24,989 nucleotides of DNA from DAOVGZ01 sp964477815 (GCA_964477815.1 CAYZEO010000014.1:1-24989); one strand, 5' to 3'. Shown: positions 1-6,878, counted from the stretch's first letter. The notes: a model not told the origin generated them from the letters alone. Numbers and translations are program-made.

Positions 1-19
1 CCCCCTGTTTATAGGCCTG

Positions 20-48
20 TTGAATGGATTCTAGCAATTTGCGATACT
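20..48 (+). promoter_or_regulatory. Putative sigma-70 promoter for the exported protein at 97
   Basis: A -35-like TTGAAT (20-25) and a -10-like GATACT (43-48) are separated by 17 bases, each matching the consensus at four of six positions. The predicted start near 55 leaves a leader of about 40 bases. The same -10 hexamer occurs in the promoter proposed for the DEAD-box gene at 22454. Confidence 0.45.
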
Positions 49-96
49 AATAGAAATATAAAAATGAGGTTCTATTCGTTTATCTGGAGGTTTATC

Positions 97-918
97 ATGT
101 TTCAAAATAAAATTATGGGACTTTCTTTGGCCCTCTGCATTGGGTTTTATGTCCCAGCGTATTCAATGAAGGTTAAGGAGAAAAAAAATGTACATCAGAA
201 GAAAGAACATAGCGTTGACAAGCCTATGGTTAGTAAAACAGCAAAATTTTTGAGTCTTTGTGGTTTGGCCGGTTCTGTTGCTGCCTGGTCATGGACGAAT
301 GGTTGGGATCTTAAAAAGACAATCAAGCCTTTAGCGGGAGCGGGAGCATTATTGTCTCTTGTCGGGACAGTTATGCTTTTTAGTGTAGATCCAATTAGAA
401 AAAGAATAGAAAAATTTGTGACTGAACACATAAGCAAGCCTCTCAAAATGGTTGTGAATTTGGTGAATGGCATAAAAGACAAGGTGACTGGAACCAAGCG
501 AAAATTTGAAAAGTTTCGCAAGAAATTAGAAAATGCTAACCCTAAGAACTGGAAAATAACTAAGAAGGTCAAGAAGGTTGGAAAAAAAATTCTTGGTTGG
601 TTTAACAAGGAAAAAAAGGACAAGGATATCTGTGAAAAAAGAGGACAGTTACTAAAAAGTATATGCAGGGTCGATAAAACCAATGATAAGAATAAGTTAC
701 TAGAAAGTGTTTGCCAAAAAAATGAAAGTACTGAAAACAAGACAGACAAAGACGTTATGATACAAAGTCTTATGAAAACAACACGAGTTGTCTATGATGA
801 AGATGAAGATATCGTTTATTTTGAAAAGGATAATCAACTTGAGAATTCTAATGAATGGTGTGCGATAACTGTAGATGGGCAACATGGTTTAATTTTCTAT
901 TCAAAAGTAAAGGTTTAG
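97..918 (+). CDS. Exported or membrane-anchored hypothetical protein, basic and coiled
   Basis: The 273-residue product is not recognised. The ATG at 97 is preferred over an in-frame ATG at 64 because CTGGAGG at 84-90 lies six bases upstream of it. Residues 1-23 look like a signal peptide (hydrophobic core, AYS before the likely cleavage site). Two further hydrophobic stretches lie around residues 51-65 and 77-100. A very Lys-rich middle (about 105-185) follows, then an acidic patch and a C-terminal part with DEDEDIVYF. The pattern suggests a protein crossing or inserting in the inner membrane with a charged domain outside, but no family is evident. It stands alone between its own promoter-like sequence and a hairpin at 963. 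It may be lineage-specific. The coding call is firm; the role is unknown. Confidence 0.75.
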   Translation: MFQNKIMGLSLALCIGFYVPAYSMKVKEKKNVHQKKEHSVDKPMVSKTAKFLSLCGLAGSVAAWSWTNGWDLKKTIKPLAGAGALLSLVGTVMLFSVDPIRKRIEKFVTEHISKPLKMVVNLVNGIKDKVTGTKRKFEKFRKKLENANPKNWKITKKVKKVGKKILGWFNKEKKDKDICEKRGQLLKSICRVDKTNDKNKLLESVCQKNESTENKTDKDVMIQSLMKTTRVVYDEDEDIVYFEKDNQLENSNEWCAITVDGQHGLIFYSKVKV

Positions 919-962
919 AATAGGCGCATACAAAAAAATGGACCACAACTTACACGAATGAA

Positions 963-995
963 AAAGAGGGGCCATATTGATTGCGGCTCCTCTTT
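963..995. terminator. Bidirectional intrinsic terminator
   Basis: Arms 963-973 and 985-995 form an 11-base-pair stem with one G-U pair and an 11-base loop. On the plus strand the stem is followed by a T-rich run; on the minus strand its lower arm ends in five T. It sits between convergent genes ending at 918 and 998 and can serve both. Confidence 0.75.
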
Positions 996-997
996 CT

Positions 998-2128
998 TTA
1001 TAACTTTCCGTCCAAAATTTTTCTTCTATAACCTGCCATCAGGTTGACCATGAACTGCAGATTATGAATTGTTGCTAGAGTGTAGCCTGTCATCTCTTTC
1101 GCTTTATAAAGATGATGAAGATAGGCGAGCGTGTAGTTTTTGCAGGTGTAGCACGAGCATATGGAGTCGATCGGTTCAAAACGTTCTTTGTTGCTGTTGT
1201 GCAAAATTTTGACGTTACCGTGTGCAGTAAAAAGTAAACCATGGCGGGCGCAACGGGTTGGGTGTGAACTGTCAAACGTATCAAGCCCGAATGTAATACA
1301 AGTTTCTAGCGACTCTAGGTCTCCGATGCCCAGCAGATGATTGGGTTTATTTTCAGGAAGTAGTGGTGTGGTGAACTTAAGCAGTTCAAACATTTCTTGG
1401 CGTGTTTTTCCAAGCGAACCGCCGATTGCAAATCCATCAAAATCCATTTTTGTCAGATGTGCACAGCTGAGGGTCCGTAGATTTTTATCCACCCCTCCGT
1501 GAATAACTCCGTACATAGCCTGACCATTTTTATTGCGCAGGTGAGTGTAGAGTGAGCGTTTTTCCCAACGGTGAGTTCGTTCAACTGAGCGTTTGAGGGT
1601 TTGTTTGTCTATGTGATAGGGTGGAAGCTCATCCAGTGGAATAATAATATCTGCTCCTAGTTGTTTTTGAGCTTCAACGGAACTTTCTGGGGTCAAAAGA
1701 ACTTTATCACCGTTGCGATACGATCTAAATAGAACACCATCTTCCGTAATTTTGAGTACTGAACCGTCATGCTTTTTCTTGCCGCGGCTTTTTAGTTCGT
1801 CATTGACTGTACCGTATGCCAGGCTGAACACCTGAAATCCACCAGAATCCGTGATGATAGGTTTGTTTCGATTGATAAATTTATGCAGTCCACCAGCTTT
1901 TGATATTGTTTTTGCACCTGGTTGTAACATCAGATGATAGGTGTTGCAAAACATCAATTGCAGATCTAGGTCGTCTATCAGGCAACTATCGACTGCTTTT
2001 AGTGTTGCATTTGTACCGACGGCCACAAAGTTTGGTGTTTCGATTATGCCGTGCGGCGTATGAATTTTACCGACACGTGCGCGTGATTTTCTTGATTGAT
2101 GTATTAGTTCAAATTTAAATCTATTCAT
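998..2128 (-). CDS. tgt: Queuine tRNA-ribosyltransferase (Tgt), chlamydia-like variant
   Basis: Exchanges guanine-34 of GUN-anticodon tRNAs for a queuosine base. The 376-residue length fits bacterial Tgt. TDSGGFQ at 93-99 holds the general-base Asp94. The nucleophile is Asp286 in FDSSHPTRCARHG. The zinc site is Cys324, Cys326, Cys329 and His355. Two substrate-pocket signatures differ from the usual preQ1-type enzyme: the DEC motif is DEL (166-168) and GGLAVGE is GGSLGK (236-241). As I recall, chlamydial enzymes, which take host queuine, share these features together with the extra segment at about 104-130; the specificity is inference. The frame runs in from a GTG or TTG up to 27 codons earlier, but the family alignment begins at the ATG at 2128. 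No good ribosome binding site is seen there. A queuosine-precursor transporter gene lies close by at 2701-3363. Confidence 0.93.
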   Translation of the reverse strand: MNRFKFELIHQSRKSRARVGKIHTPHGIIETPNFVAVGTNATLKAVDSCLIDDLDLQLMFCNTYHLMLQPGAKTISKAGGLHKFINRNKPIITDSGGFQVFSLAYGTVNDELKSRGKKKHDGSVLKITEDGVLFRSYRNGDKVLLTPESSVEAQKQLGADIIIPLDELPPYHIDKQTLKRSVERTHRWEKRSLYTHLRNKNGQAMYGVIHGGVDKNLRTLSCAHLTKMDFDGFAIGGSLGKTRQEMFELLKFTTPLLPENKPNHLLGIGDLESLETCITFGLDTFDSSHPTRCARHGLLFTAHGNVKILHNSNKERFEPIDSICSCYTCKNYTLAYLHHLYKAKEMTGYTLATIHNLQFMVNLMAGYRRKILDGKL

Positions 2129-2142
2129 GTTTTTTACTGTAG

Positions 2143-2203
2143 CACAAAAATCTGTTTTTTTCTTTTGTGAAGCTAGTTTTGCGTTGTGGAGGAGCAAAAC
2201 TAG
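2143..2203 (-). promoter_or_regulatory. Two consecutive hairpins in the tgt leader
   Basis: Read on the minus strand, a perfect 10-base-pair stem (arms 2194-2203 and 2173-2182, 11-base loop) is followed by a 7-base-pair stem (arms 2163-2169 and 2143-2149) with an A-rich loop. The second ends 15 bases before the tgt start codon. They could control tgt translation or transcription, but they match no riboswitch consensus I can recall. The upstream arm also overlaps the promoter proposed for the divergent gene at 2285. Confidence 0.4.
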
Positions 2204-2232
2204 TGACAATGTGAAATTTTCGTTGATATACT
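2203..2232 (+). promoter_or_regulatory. Putative promoter for the CX3C protein gene
   Basis: GTGACA (2203-2208) and TATACT (2227-2232) are each one base from the sigma-70 consensus and are 18 bases apart. The start codon at 2285 lies about 45 bases beyond the expected transcription start, and AAGGGG precedes it as a ribosome binding site. Confidence 0.5.
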
Positions 2233-2284
2233 GAATGTTAGATTAGATAGGGTGAACAGTATGAGACTTTTCTAAGGGGCGAAA

Positions 2285-2704
2285 ATGAAAAAGTTGTCGA
2301 TTGGTTTAATGGTATTGTCGATTGTTGCTATTGGTATGATATATCGATATGGAGTTGCTGCAAGTGGCTCAAGCGTATGTTCTACTGTTTCTGACAAATT
2401 TGAATGTAATGCGGACTGGGCATCCATTCAGGATTATTATAAAAAATGCTCAAATTCTTGTGTAACAAAAGAACAATGGTACCGGCAGTGTGATGATGAT
2501 CGCTTTATTTGTGAAAGCGAGTGTGAGTTTTTGCTTGACGAAGGCAAAACTCGGGCAGATGTGAACAAGTGCAAAAAGCTATGTGCACAAAAAGCGGAGG
2601 CACGCAAGAAGTCGTACAGAAATAAGTCTCAGTGTCAAAGTGCGTGCAGAAAGGAATACGAGAAGAGAGTGAAGGCATTCAATGATCGGTGGAAAAAGCG
2701 TTAA
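2285..2704 (+). CDS. Small exported protein with tandem twin-CX3C motifs
   Basis: A 139-residue protein with an N-terminal hydrophobic segment (residues 5-19) that is either a signal peptide or an anchor. It has eleven cysteines. Eight of them form four CX3C motifs at 55/59, 76/80, 96/100 and 117/121, with 16, 15 and 16 residues between successive motifs. Such spacing is typical of disulfide-bonded helical hairpins, as in small Tim proteins or alpha-hairpinins, so the mature part may be two stacked helical hairpins. No homologous family is claimed. Cys32, Cys41 and Cys69 are outside the pattern. An oxidising compartment (periplasm or outside) is implied. AAGGGG precedes the ATG. The last bases overlap the convergent yhhQ gene by four. 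Confidence 0.8.
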   Translation: MKKLSIGLMVLSIVAIGMIYRYGVAASGSSVCSTVSDKFECNADWASIQDYYKKCSNSCVTKEQWYRQCDDDRFICESECEFLLDEGKTRADVNKCKKLCAQKAEARKKSYRNKSQCQSACRKEYEKRVKAFNDRWKKR

Positions 2705-3363
2705 TTTCCACCCTTTATCTGTTTTGACAAAATCATAAACGGTGTTGTAATTAGTGTTGCAGACATTTTTACAATGTAGCTGAACAAAATAATCTGTGTG
2801 ATATTGTTTACAATGCCGTATAGTCCAAGAAATGAAAACAGAATAGTGTCGATTAGTTGTGAAACAGCTAAAACAGAAAAATTTCGCCATGCGGTCGGAA
2901 TTTTACCGTAGTTTTGTTTAAGTTTTTCGTACAGGTATCGGTCTAGTTGTAAAACTGAAAAATAGACGATAAGTGATGCCAAAGTAATTCGTGGGGCGAA
3001 TCGGAGTAGCGCATAAAAATGTAGTTGTTGTGTGTCGACGATACTTGGGGTGTACCAAAGATGTATTTGCGAGATACCAGTGTAGAAAATAAGTCCTAAA
3101 AAACAGATCCAAATCGCTTTTTTTGCGATTTCTTTTCCAAAGTATTCCTGTAAAAGGTGAATGCACAAAATTGATCCAATTGTAAAAGAATCTGCAGCAG
3201 TAACGTGCAGACCGCACAGTGTAATCTGTTTGAGTATAAATAGATTAGAAAGAATGCAGAGCAAGCTTGCTAAAGCAACTAAAGCTTCTTTTCCAAGTTT
3301 AAGTGCAACAAGTGAAGCCGAGGCGATTACTGACGATTGCAAAAAAAACAGTAAGAGATTCAT
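2701..3363 (-). CDS. yhhQ: Queuosine precursor transporter, YhhQ/VUT family
   Basis: A 220-residue polytopic inner-membrane protein with about six hydrophobic segments. The overall pattern fits the YhhQ (DUF165, vitamin-uptake-transporter) family: an early hydrophobic helix pair, then HLLQEYFGKEIAKKAIWI at about 89-106, and the late SQLIDTILFSFLGLYG segment at about 168-183. The family imports preQ0, preQ1 or queuine. With tgt about 0.6 kb away and no queuosine biosynthesis gene visible here, a salvage role is likely. The start ATG (3361-3363) follows the murB stop by one base, so translation is probably coupled to murB. It ends by overlapping the convergent gene that stops at 2704. Substrate choice cannot be read from the sequence. 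Confidence 0.85.
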   Translation of the reverse strand: MNLLLFFLQSSVIASASLVALKLGKEALVALASLLCILSNLFILKQITLCGLHVTAADSFTIGSILCIHLLQEYFGKEIAKKAIWICFLGLIFYTGISQIHLWYTPSIVDTQQLHFYALLRFAPRITLASLIVYFSVLQLDRYLYEKLKQNYGKIPTAWRNFSVLAVSQLIDTILFSFLGLYGIVNNITQIILFSYIVKMSATLITTPFMILSKQIKGGN

Positions 3364-3364
3364 A

Positions 3365-4318
3365 TCATTTGGTTTTTTTCATTAAAGGATATTCTTTAAA
3401 GCCAACAAGCTCACACTCTGTTTGTGGGATGATGCCAAACGTTTCATAAACTTTTTTTTGCATAGCGCGTGCCAAATTAATCAGATCCGCAGATGTTGCA
3501 TTTCCTTTGTTTACAAGCATGTTGGCATGCTGATGAGAAACAACAGCGTCTCCCACGTTAAGTGCCCCCTTAATTCCAAGCTTGTCCAAATAGTATGCGA
3601 CATAAATCATTTTTTTATCTGTCCCAGGAATGGTCATAGACACTTCATCAGGATGAAAATTTCTAAAAAAGCAGCCACAAGTTCGTGCAGTTGGGTAGCG
3701 GGCGTGTCGGTGTCGAATCATCTCTTTACTTCGCCCCTTGGCGTACGCAGCCTCAAGTTCGGTTATTTTGTGAAGTTTGAATGTTGCAGAAACAAGAAAG
3801 TGTTTTTTTTCGTGTAGTTTTGAGTGATCGTAATCAAGAGAAAGCCATTCTTTTGAGACATCGGAACATTTTCCATCCGTTTTTTTGATAACAGTTGCTC
3901 CGTGGACAAAATCAGAAAGAGAGAACTGGAAGTAGTGCATATTGTTATAAACCGCGCCACCAATTGTTCCTGGGATTCCGCTAAACTCTTCTAGGCCGCT
4001 GATGTTATTTTCAAGGCAATAATTGATTAATTTGGGAATCTGTACGCCCGCTCCTGCAGTTACAAAAACGGTTCCTTCATCAGTTTCTTTGGATGAAATA
4101 TGTTCAAGTTTAGGTTGAATTACCAGTCCATCAAATCCTTCATCGCTGATCAGGACATTTGCTCCACCGCCCAAAACAAAAAGTTCGAGTTTCTCATCCC
4201 TCGCGAAGGCAAGAGCCTTTTTGAACTCCTCAATTGTTACTACAGGAGCAAAAAAGGTTGCTGCCCCCCCCGTGCGAAACCAATTTTTATCATTGAGTGG
4301 AATATTTTTTTGGAACAT
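3365..4318 (-). CDS. murB: UDP-N-acetylenolpyruvoylglucosamine reductase (MurB)
   Basis: FAD- and NADPH-dependent reduction that makes UDP-N-acetylmuramate for peptidoglycan, in the cytoplasm. The 317 residues carry the FAD-binding GGGANVLISD (50-59), the second FAD motif GIPGTIGGAVYNN (114-126), RYPTARTCGCFFRN (207-220) and a C-terminal Glu301 in QTECELVG. In most MurB the proton donor in the GSxF motif is serine; here the aligned residue is Cys216, a substitution that I believe occurs in some family members. AAAGGA precedes the ATG. It sits 17 bases after the cyclase-like gene and one base before yhhQ, so the three probably form an operon. Its presence says that the organism keeps peptidoglycan precursor synthesis. 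Confidence 0.95.
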   Translation of the reverse strand: MFQKNIPLNDKNWFRTGGAATFFAPVVTIEEFKKALAFARDEKLELFVLGGGANVLISDEGFDGLVIQPKLEHISSKETDEGTVFVTAGAGVQIPKLINYCLENNISGLEEFSGIPGTIGGAVYNNMHYFQFSLSDFVHGATVIKKTDGKCSDVSKEWLSLDYDHSKLHEKKHFLVSATFKLHKITELEAAYAKGRSKEMIRHRHARYPTARTCGCFFRNFHPDEVSMTIPGTDKKMIYVAYYLDKLGIKGALNVGDAVVSHQHANMLVNKGNATSADLINLARAMQKKVYETFGIIPQTECELVGFKEYPLMKKTK

Positions 4319-4335
4319 TACAGTCCTTTAAACGG

Positions 4336-5553
4336 TTACGGCATTTTTGCCTTTTCCTGATTTTTATTCCGAACAATATTTTTATCTGAATACAAATTTT
4401 TCAGATCCTTGTATTTAGCAGAGTAAACGACAAACGGTTTTTTTGTTTTTACTTTCATAACATGTTTTTTAAAAAAACTACTAATTTTTATTTTTTTGTT
4501 AAATTTACTTTTATTCAATAATTTAAATACCCTTTCTGTTAAAGTTAGGGATGTTTTGAGTGGCTTATTGCATTGTTCAGCTCGGTATGCATCGGTAACT
4601 GTTTCTGAAACAAATGAAATGAATGGCAGAAAAGGCATTCCTGAATCCGTGTAGAAAGCATATATCTGTCCATATGAGAGTCCAACTCCACAACTCTTTG
4701 GGCCTTCTAGAATATTTTTTTTATTCATCTGATGATATTTGTTAACTATTTCTATACTTCCAAGTGTAGCATCCCGTGCAACTGTTTCTTCTTTTTCTTT
4801 AGGTTTTTTTATGCGCAAAAGAAATAATCCATCTCCGCCAGTACCAACACAGTTAAGATTATATTTTTTTATTATTGGAGTAGCATTTTTGATAATGCTA
4901 GAAAGAGTTTGCGTTGCTTTCAAACCTGTATCATTTTTGCTTTGAAAATATCTTGTTGAGTTTCTAAGATCAAAAAATATTGGTGTCCCTACACATCTCA
5001 TAGTGTCTCCCGATACTGTAAGTCCACATCCTGGATTGTTTTTTATGGTTTTAAAATACAGATCTTTTTGTGATAGTTTTTTTTGCTTCTGAACGCAAGA
5101 AATGCTTTTGCAACTGAGAAATGATATAATTTGTTTAAGTAAGTTTTTATTTTTCCCTTTTGTTTTTTTTATTTGTTTATCATGTGTTAGTAGATTTTGT
5201 TGTTTTTCTGGCTTTTGATTTTTTGGGATTTCTTCTCGGTAATAGATTGTTGAGTCATCATCTTCTTCATAGTCGCTGAGTTCTTCACCGTTTGTCGAGT
5301 CGATTATATCGCTGGAGTGGCAAGAGGAGTTGTTGTTGCTCTCTGTTATATCTAGCGAGGAGTTGTGTTTGCCGCTTTGTTCTTCATGTTTTTTTGTTTT
5401 TTTCAAATAATTAAGGTCAATATCGCTGTCAACTTTTGTGAATTTAACCAAAAAAACGTTGCTCGGCCTTCTTTGTTCTTTCACATCCATGCACCACAAT
5501 AGTTGAGTTGGATATAAAAGAGTGGATAAAAAGAGAAATATATTTTTTTTCAT
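4336..5553 (-). CDS. Exported protein with class III nucleotide-cyclase-like domain
   Basis: A 405-residue protein with a signal peptide at about residues 1-21 and a long low-complexity, partly acidic linker (about 45-165). Residues 187-345 match the class III adenylyl/guanylyl cyclase homology domain: FFDLRNST with metal-ligand Asp195, GTGGDGLF with Asp241, CGVGLSYGQI (288-297) and VSETVTDAYRAE (315-326). Arg324 of the transition-state pair is kept, but the usual Asn of the VNxAxR motif is Thr320. Activity is therefore uncertain. The ATG at 5553 was chosen because GGGGAGG lies eight bases upstream and the signal peptide starts there; the frame is open for 37 further codons. A domain outside the cytoplasm would need host or exported nucleotides, which suggests a secreted effector or a non-catalytic domain. 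First gene of a likely operon with murB and yhhQ. Confidence 0.75.
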   Translation of the reverse strand: MKKNIFLFLSTLLYPTQLLWCMDVKEQRRPSNVFLVKFTKVDSDIDLNYLKKTKKHEEQSGKHNSSLDITESNNNSSCHSSDIIDSTNGEELSDYEEDDDSTIYYREEIPKNQKPEKQQNLLTHDKQIKKTKGKNKNLLKQIISFLSCKSISCVQKQKKLSQKDLYFKTIKNNPGCGLTVSGDTMRCVGTPIFFDLRNSTRYFQSKNDTGLKATQTLSSIIKNATPIIKKYNLNCVGTGGDGLFLLRIKKPKEKEETVARDATLGSIEIVNKYHQMNKKNILEGPKSCGVGLSYGQIYAFYTDSGMPFLPFISFVSETVTDAYRAEQCNKPLKTSLTLTERVFKLLNKSKFNKKIKISSFFKKHVMKVKTKKPFVVYSAKYKDLKNLYSDKNIVRNKNQEKAKMP

Positions 5554-5590
5554 GGAATAGCCTCCCCGACTGTAATAATGTTTCTTGAGT

Positions 5591-5618
5591 TTCATACTGT
5601 AACACAGGTTGTTGTAAA
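5591..5618 (-). promoter_or_regulatory. Putative promoter of the cyclase-like gene operon
   Basis: On the minus strand TTTACA (5613-5618) and TATGAA (5591-5596) are 16 bases apart, matching the consensus at five and four positions. The leader would be about 30 bases and includes the strong GGGGAGG ribosome binding site. Confidence 0.4.
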
Positions 5619-5652
5619 AAAAAACAGGTGTCGAGGCGTCGAGACAAAGGAG

Positions 5653-5683
5653 AAGAGGCAACACTTACATAGTGTTGCCTCTT
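5653..5683 (-). terminator. Terminator-like 13-bp hairpin after the small Cys-rich gene
   Basis: Arms 5653-5665 and 5671-5683 form a perfect 13-base-pair stem with a 5-base loop, about 40 bases beyond the stop of the gene at 5724-5909. The tail on the minus strand is pyrimidine-rich (CTTCTCCTTTG), not a pure T run, so termination may depend on the strong stem. Confidence 0.6.
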
Positions 5684-5723
5684 TGTGTGTTAGATAATCT
5701 ATTCAAGTAAAATCGGGGTGTTT

Positions 5724-5909
5724 TTATTGAGCTGTTTGTGGTGTTTCAGTTGGTTTTGCTTGTTTAGTGGTTTTTGTTTCTTTTTGTTGGTAAGTATCGC
5801 ACGTTTCTTTGTGAGGACATCCATCGCAATTTTCTTTATTATAAGGACATTCTGCTTTTACAAACGCACAGGCCACAAATGCTAGCATCAAAAATGGAAT
5901 CTTTTTCAT
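5724..5909 (-). CDS. Tiny exported Cys-rich protein
   Basis: A 61-residue product with a clear signal peptide (MKK, then a hydrophobic core to about residue 18, Ala19 before the cut). The mature part starts with a compact four-cysteine cluster, Cys21, Cys28, Cys31 and Cys37, in the order C-x6-C-x2-C-x5-C. A Lys/Thr/Pro/Gln-rich tail follows. The cluster could bind a metal or be disulfide-bonded; neither is shown by sequence alone. AAGGAAAA lies seven bases before the ATG, which supports the start. It is transcribed alone, between a promoter-like TTGACA at 5999-6004 and a hairpin at 5653. No family is recognised. Confidence 0.75.
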   Translation of the reverse strand: MKKIPFLMLAFVACAFVKAECPYNKENCDGCPHKETCDTYQQKETKTTKQAKPTETPQTAQ

Positions 5910-5976
5910 ATTATTTTCCTTTTATGTAAGGGTGTGCAACATACTTACGCGACAATTTTCATGATTTCAGGTAAAG

Positions 5977-6004
5977 ATCATTGCAAAATGTTTTGTTTTG
6001 TCAA
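5977..6004 (-). promoter_or_regulatory. Putative promoter of the tiny Cys-rich gene
   Basis: A perfect TTGACA on the minus strand (5999-6004) is followed after 16 bases by AATGAT (5977-5982), a four-of-six match. It lies just beyond the stop codon of upp and about 65 bases upstream of the start at 5909. Confidence 0.4.
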
Positions 6005-6018
6005 GATGTTTATTGGTG

Positions 6019-6705
6019 CTATGTTCCAAAGTAACGGTCGCCAAAGTCACCAAGTCCAGGAACAATAAACTTTTTATCGTTCAGGTGTGTGTCAATAGCG
6101 GTTGTGACAATAGCTATTTGTGGGAATTCTGTTTTGATAGCCTTAATTCCCTCCGGTGCGCAGACAATCGATACAAAAAATATATTTTTTTCTTGTGCAC
6201 CATTGGACTTTAGTTTTCTTAAAACTTCAAGAGCTGTGCCGCCTGTTGCAAGCATTGGTTCCAAAATAATGACATATTCATCATTTTTTATTTGAGGGAT
6301 TTTTTCGTAGTACCAGTGAGCTTGTGCCGTTTCCTCGTCACGTGCTAGTCCGACAAATCCAACACGCGCATGCTCAAATTGGTTCAAAAATGTTTTGAGT
6401 AAAGGAATGCCGGAACGTATGACCGGAACAAGAATGACTGGTCGATCAAATTTTGCACCCGGCATTGACGTTAGCGGTGTTTCAATTGTGACTTCTTGTA
6501 TTTGCATATTATTCATAACTTCATGGGCTAGAATACTAGCAACTCGATCGGTTGCTTTCCTAAATTGTTCGAGAGATGATGTTTTGTCTCGCAAAATTGT
6601 TGTGATTATTTTTTTTGCATGATTTAGTTCATTTTTGACTTTGTATGCTCCGATCAATGTGAATGAGCTTAGCATTGCAGCAGTGCAAGTCCTGCCTAGT
6701 GTCAT
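6019..6705 (-). CDS. upp: Uracil phosphoribosyltransferase with extra hydrophobic N-terminus
   Basis: Converts uracil and PRPP to UMP in pyrimidine salvage. Of 228 residues, about 36 onward align with the family: TTILRDK near the start, the PRPP loop EPMLATGGTA (usually DPMLATGGS) at about 148-157, and the C-terminal GLGDFGDRYFGT that contacts uracil. The normal family length is about 208. The extra 20 or so residues include a hydrophobic run (about 8-22) that resembles a signal peptide or anchor. The start at 6705 is supported by AAAGGAAG five bases upstream, so the extension appears to be translated. A fragment of a second upp lies immediately upstream at 6797-6878. Catalytic identity is secure; cell location is an open question. 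Confidence 0.92.
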   Translation of the reverse strand: MTLGRTCTAAMLSSFTLIGAYKVKNELNHAKKIITTILRDKTSSLEQFRKATDRVASILAHEVMNNMQIQEVTIETPLTSMPGAKFDRPVILVPVIRSGIPLLKTFLNQFEHARVGFVGLARDEETAQAHWYYEKIPQIKNDEYVIILEPMLATGGTALEVLRKLKSNGAQEKNIFFVSIVCAPEGIKAIKTEFPQIAIVTTAIDTHLNDKKFIVPGLGDFGDRYFGT

Positions 6706-6796
6706 ATGCTTCCTTTGAATAAAAGAATGAAAATTTTTATTTACTGATCGGAATAAGAGGGTCGCATATGGGCGAAAGGCTTGTCAATCTATTTTT

Positions 6797-6878
6797 CTTA
6801 TTCTGCTCCAAAATAACGGTCTCCAAAGTCTCCGAGTCCAGGAACAATAAATTTTTTGTCGTTTAAATGGTCAACAAG
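6797..6878 (-). pseudogene. Relic of a second upp gene (3' end only)
   Basis: Read on the minus strand this segment encodes HLNDKKFIVPGLGDFGDRYF followed by GAE and a stop, nearly identical to the last residues of the intact upp (HLNDKKFIVPGLGDFGDRYF then GT). At the DNA level the similarity is also high but not perfect, with third-position differences. Upstream of it there is no in-frame start and no other Upp sequence, so only about 25 codons remain. This suggests a former tandem upp pair or a recombination scar. It shares the minus orientation and lies about 90 bases upstream of the intact gene. Confidence 0.8.

Noticed and set aside
195..749. A 184-codon minus-strand frame opposite the first exported gene
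   Set aside because: It is antisense to a gene with signal peptide, ribosome binding site and promoter, has no ribosome binding site of its own, and its composition is that of a shadow of Lys-rich coding DNA.
2143..2203. A preQ1-I riboswitch before tgt
   Set aside because: The loop sequences and the tail do not match the consensus I know; only generic hairpins can be claimed.
2129..2209. N-terminal extension of Tgt by 27 residues
   Set aside because: The extension would be encoded by the hairpin region and has no counterpart in the family; the ATG at 2128 gives the usual length.
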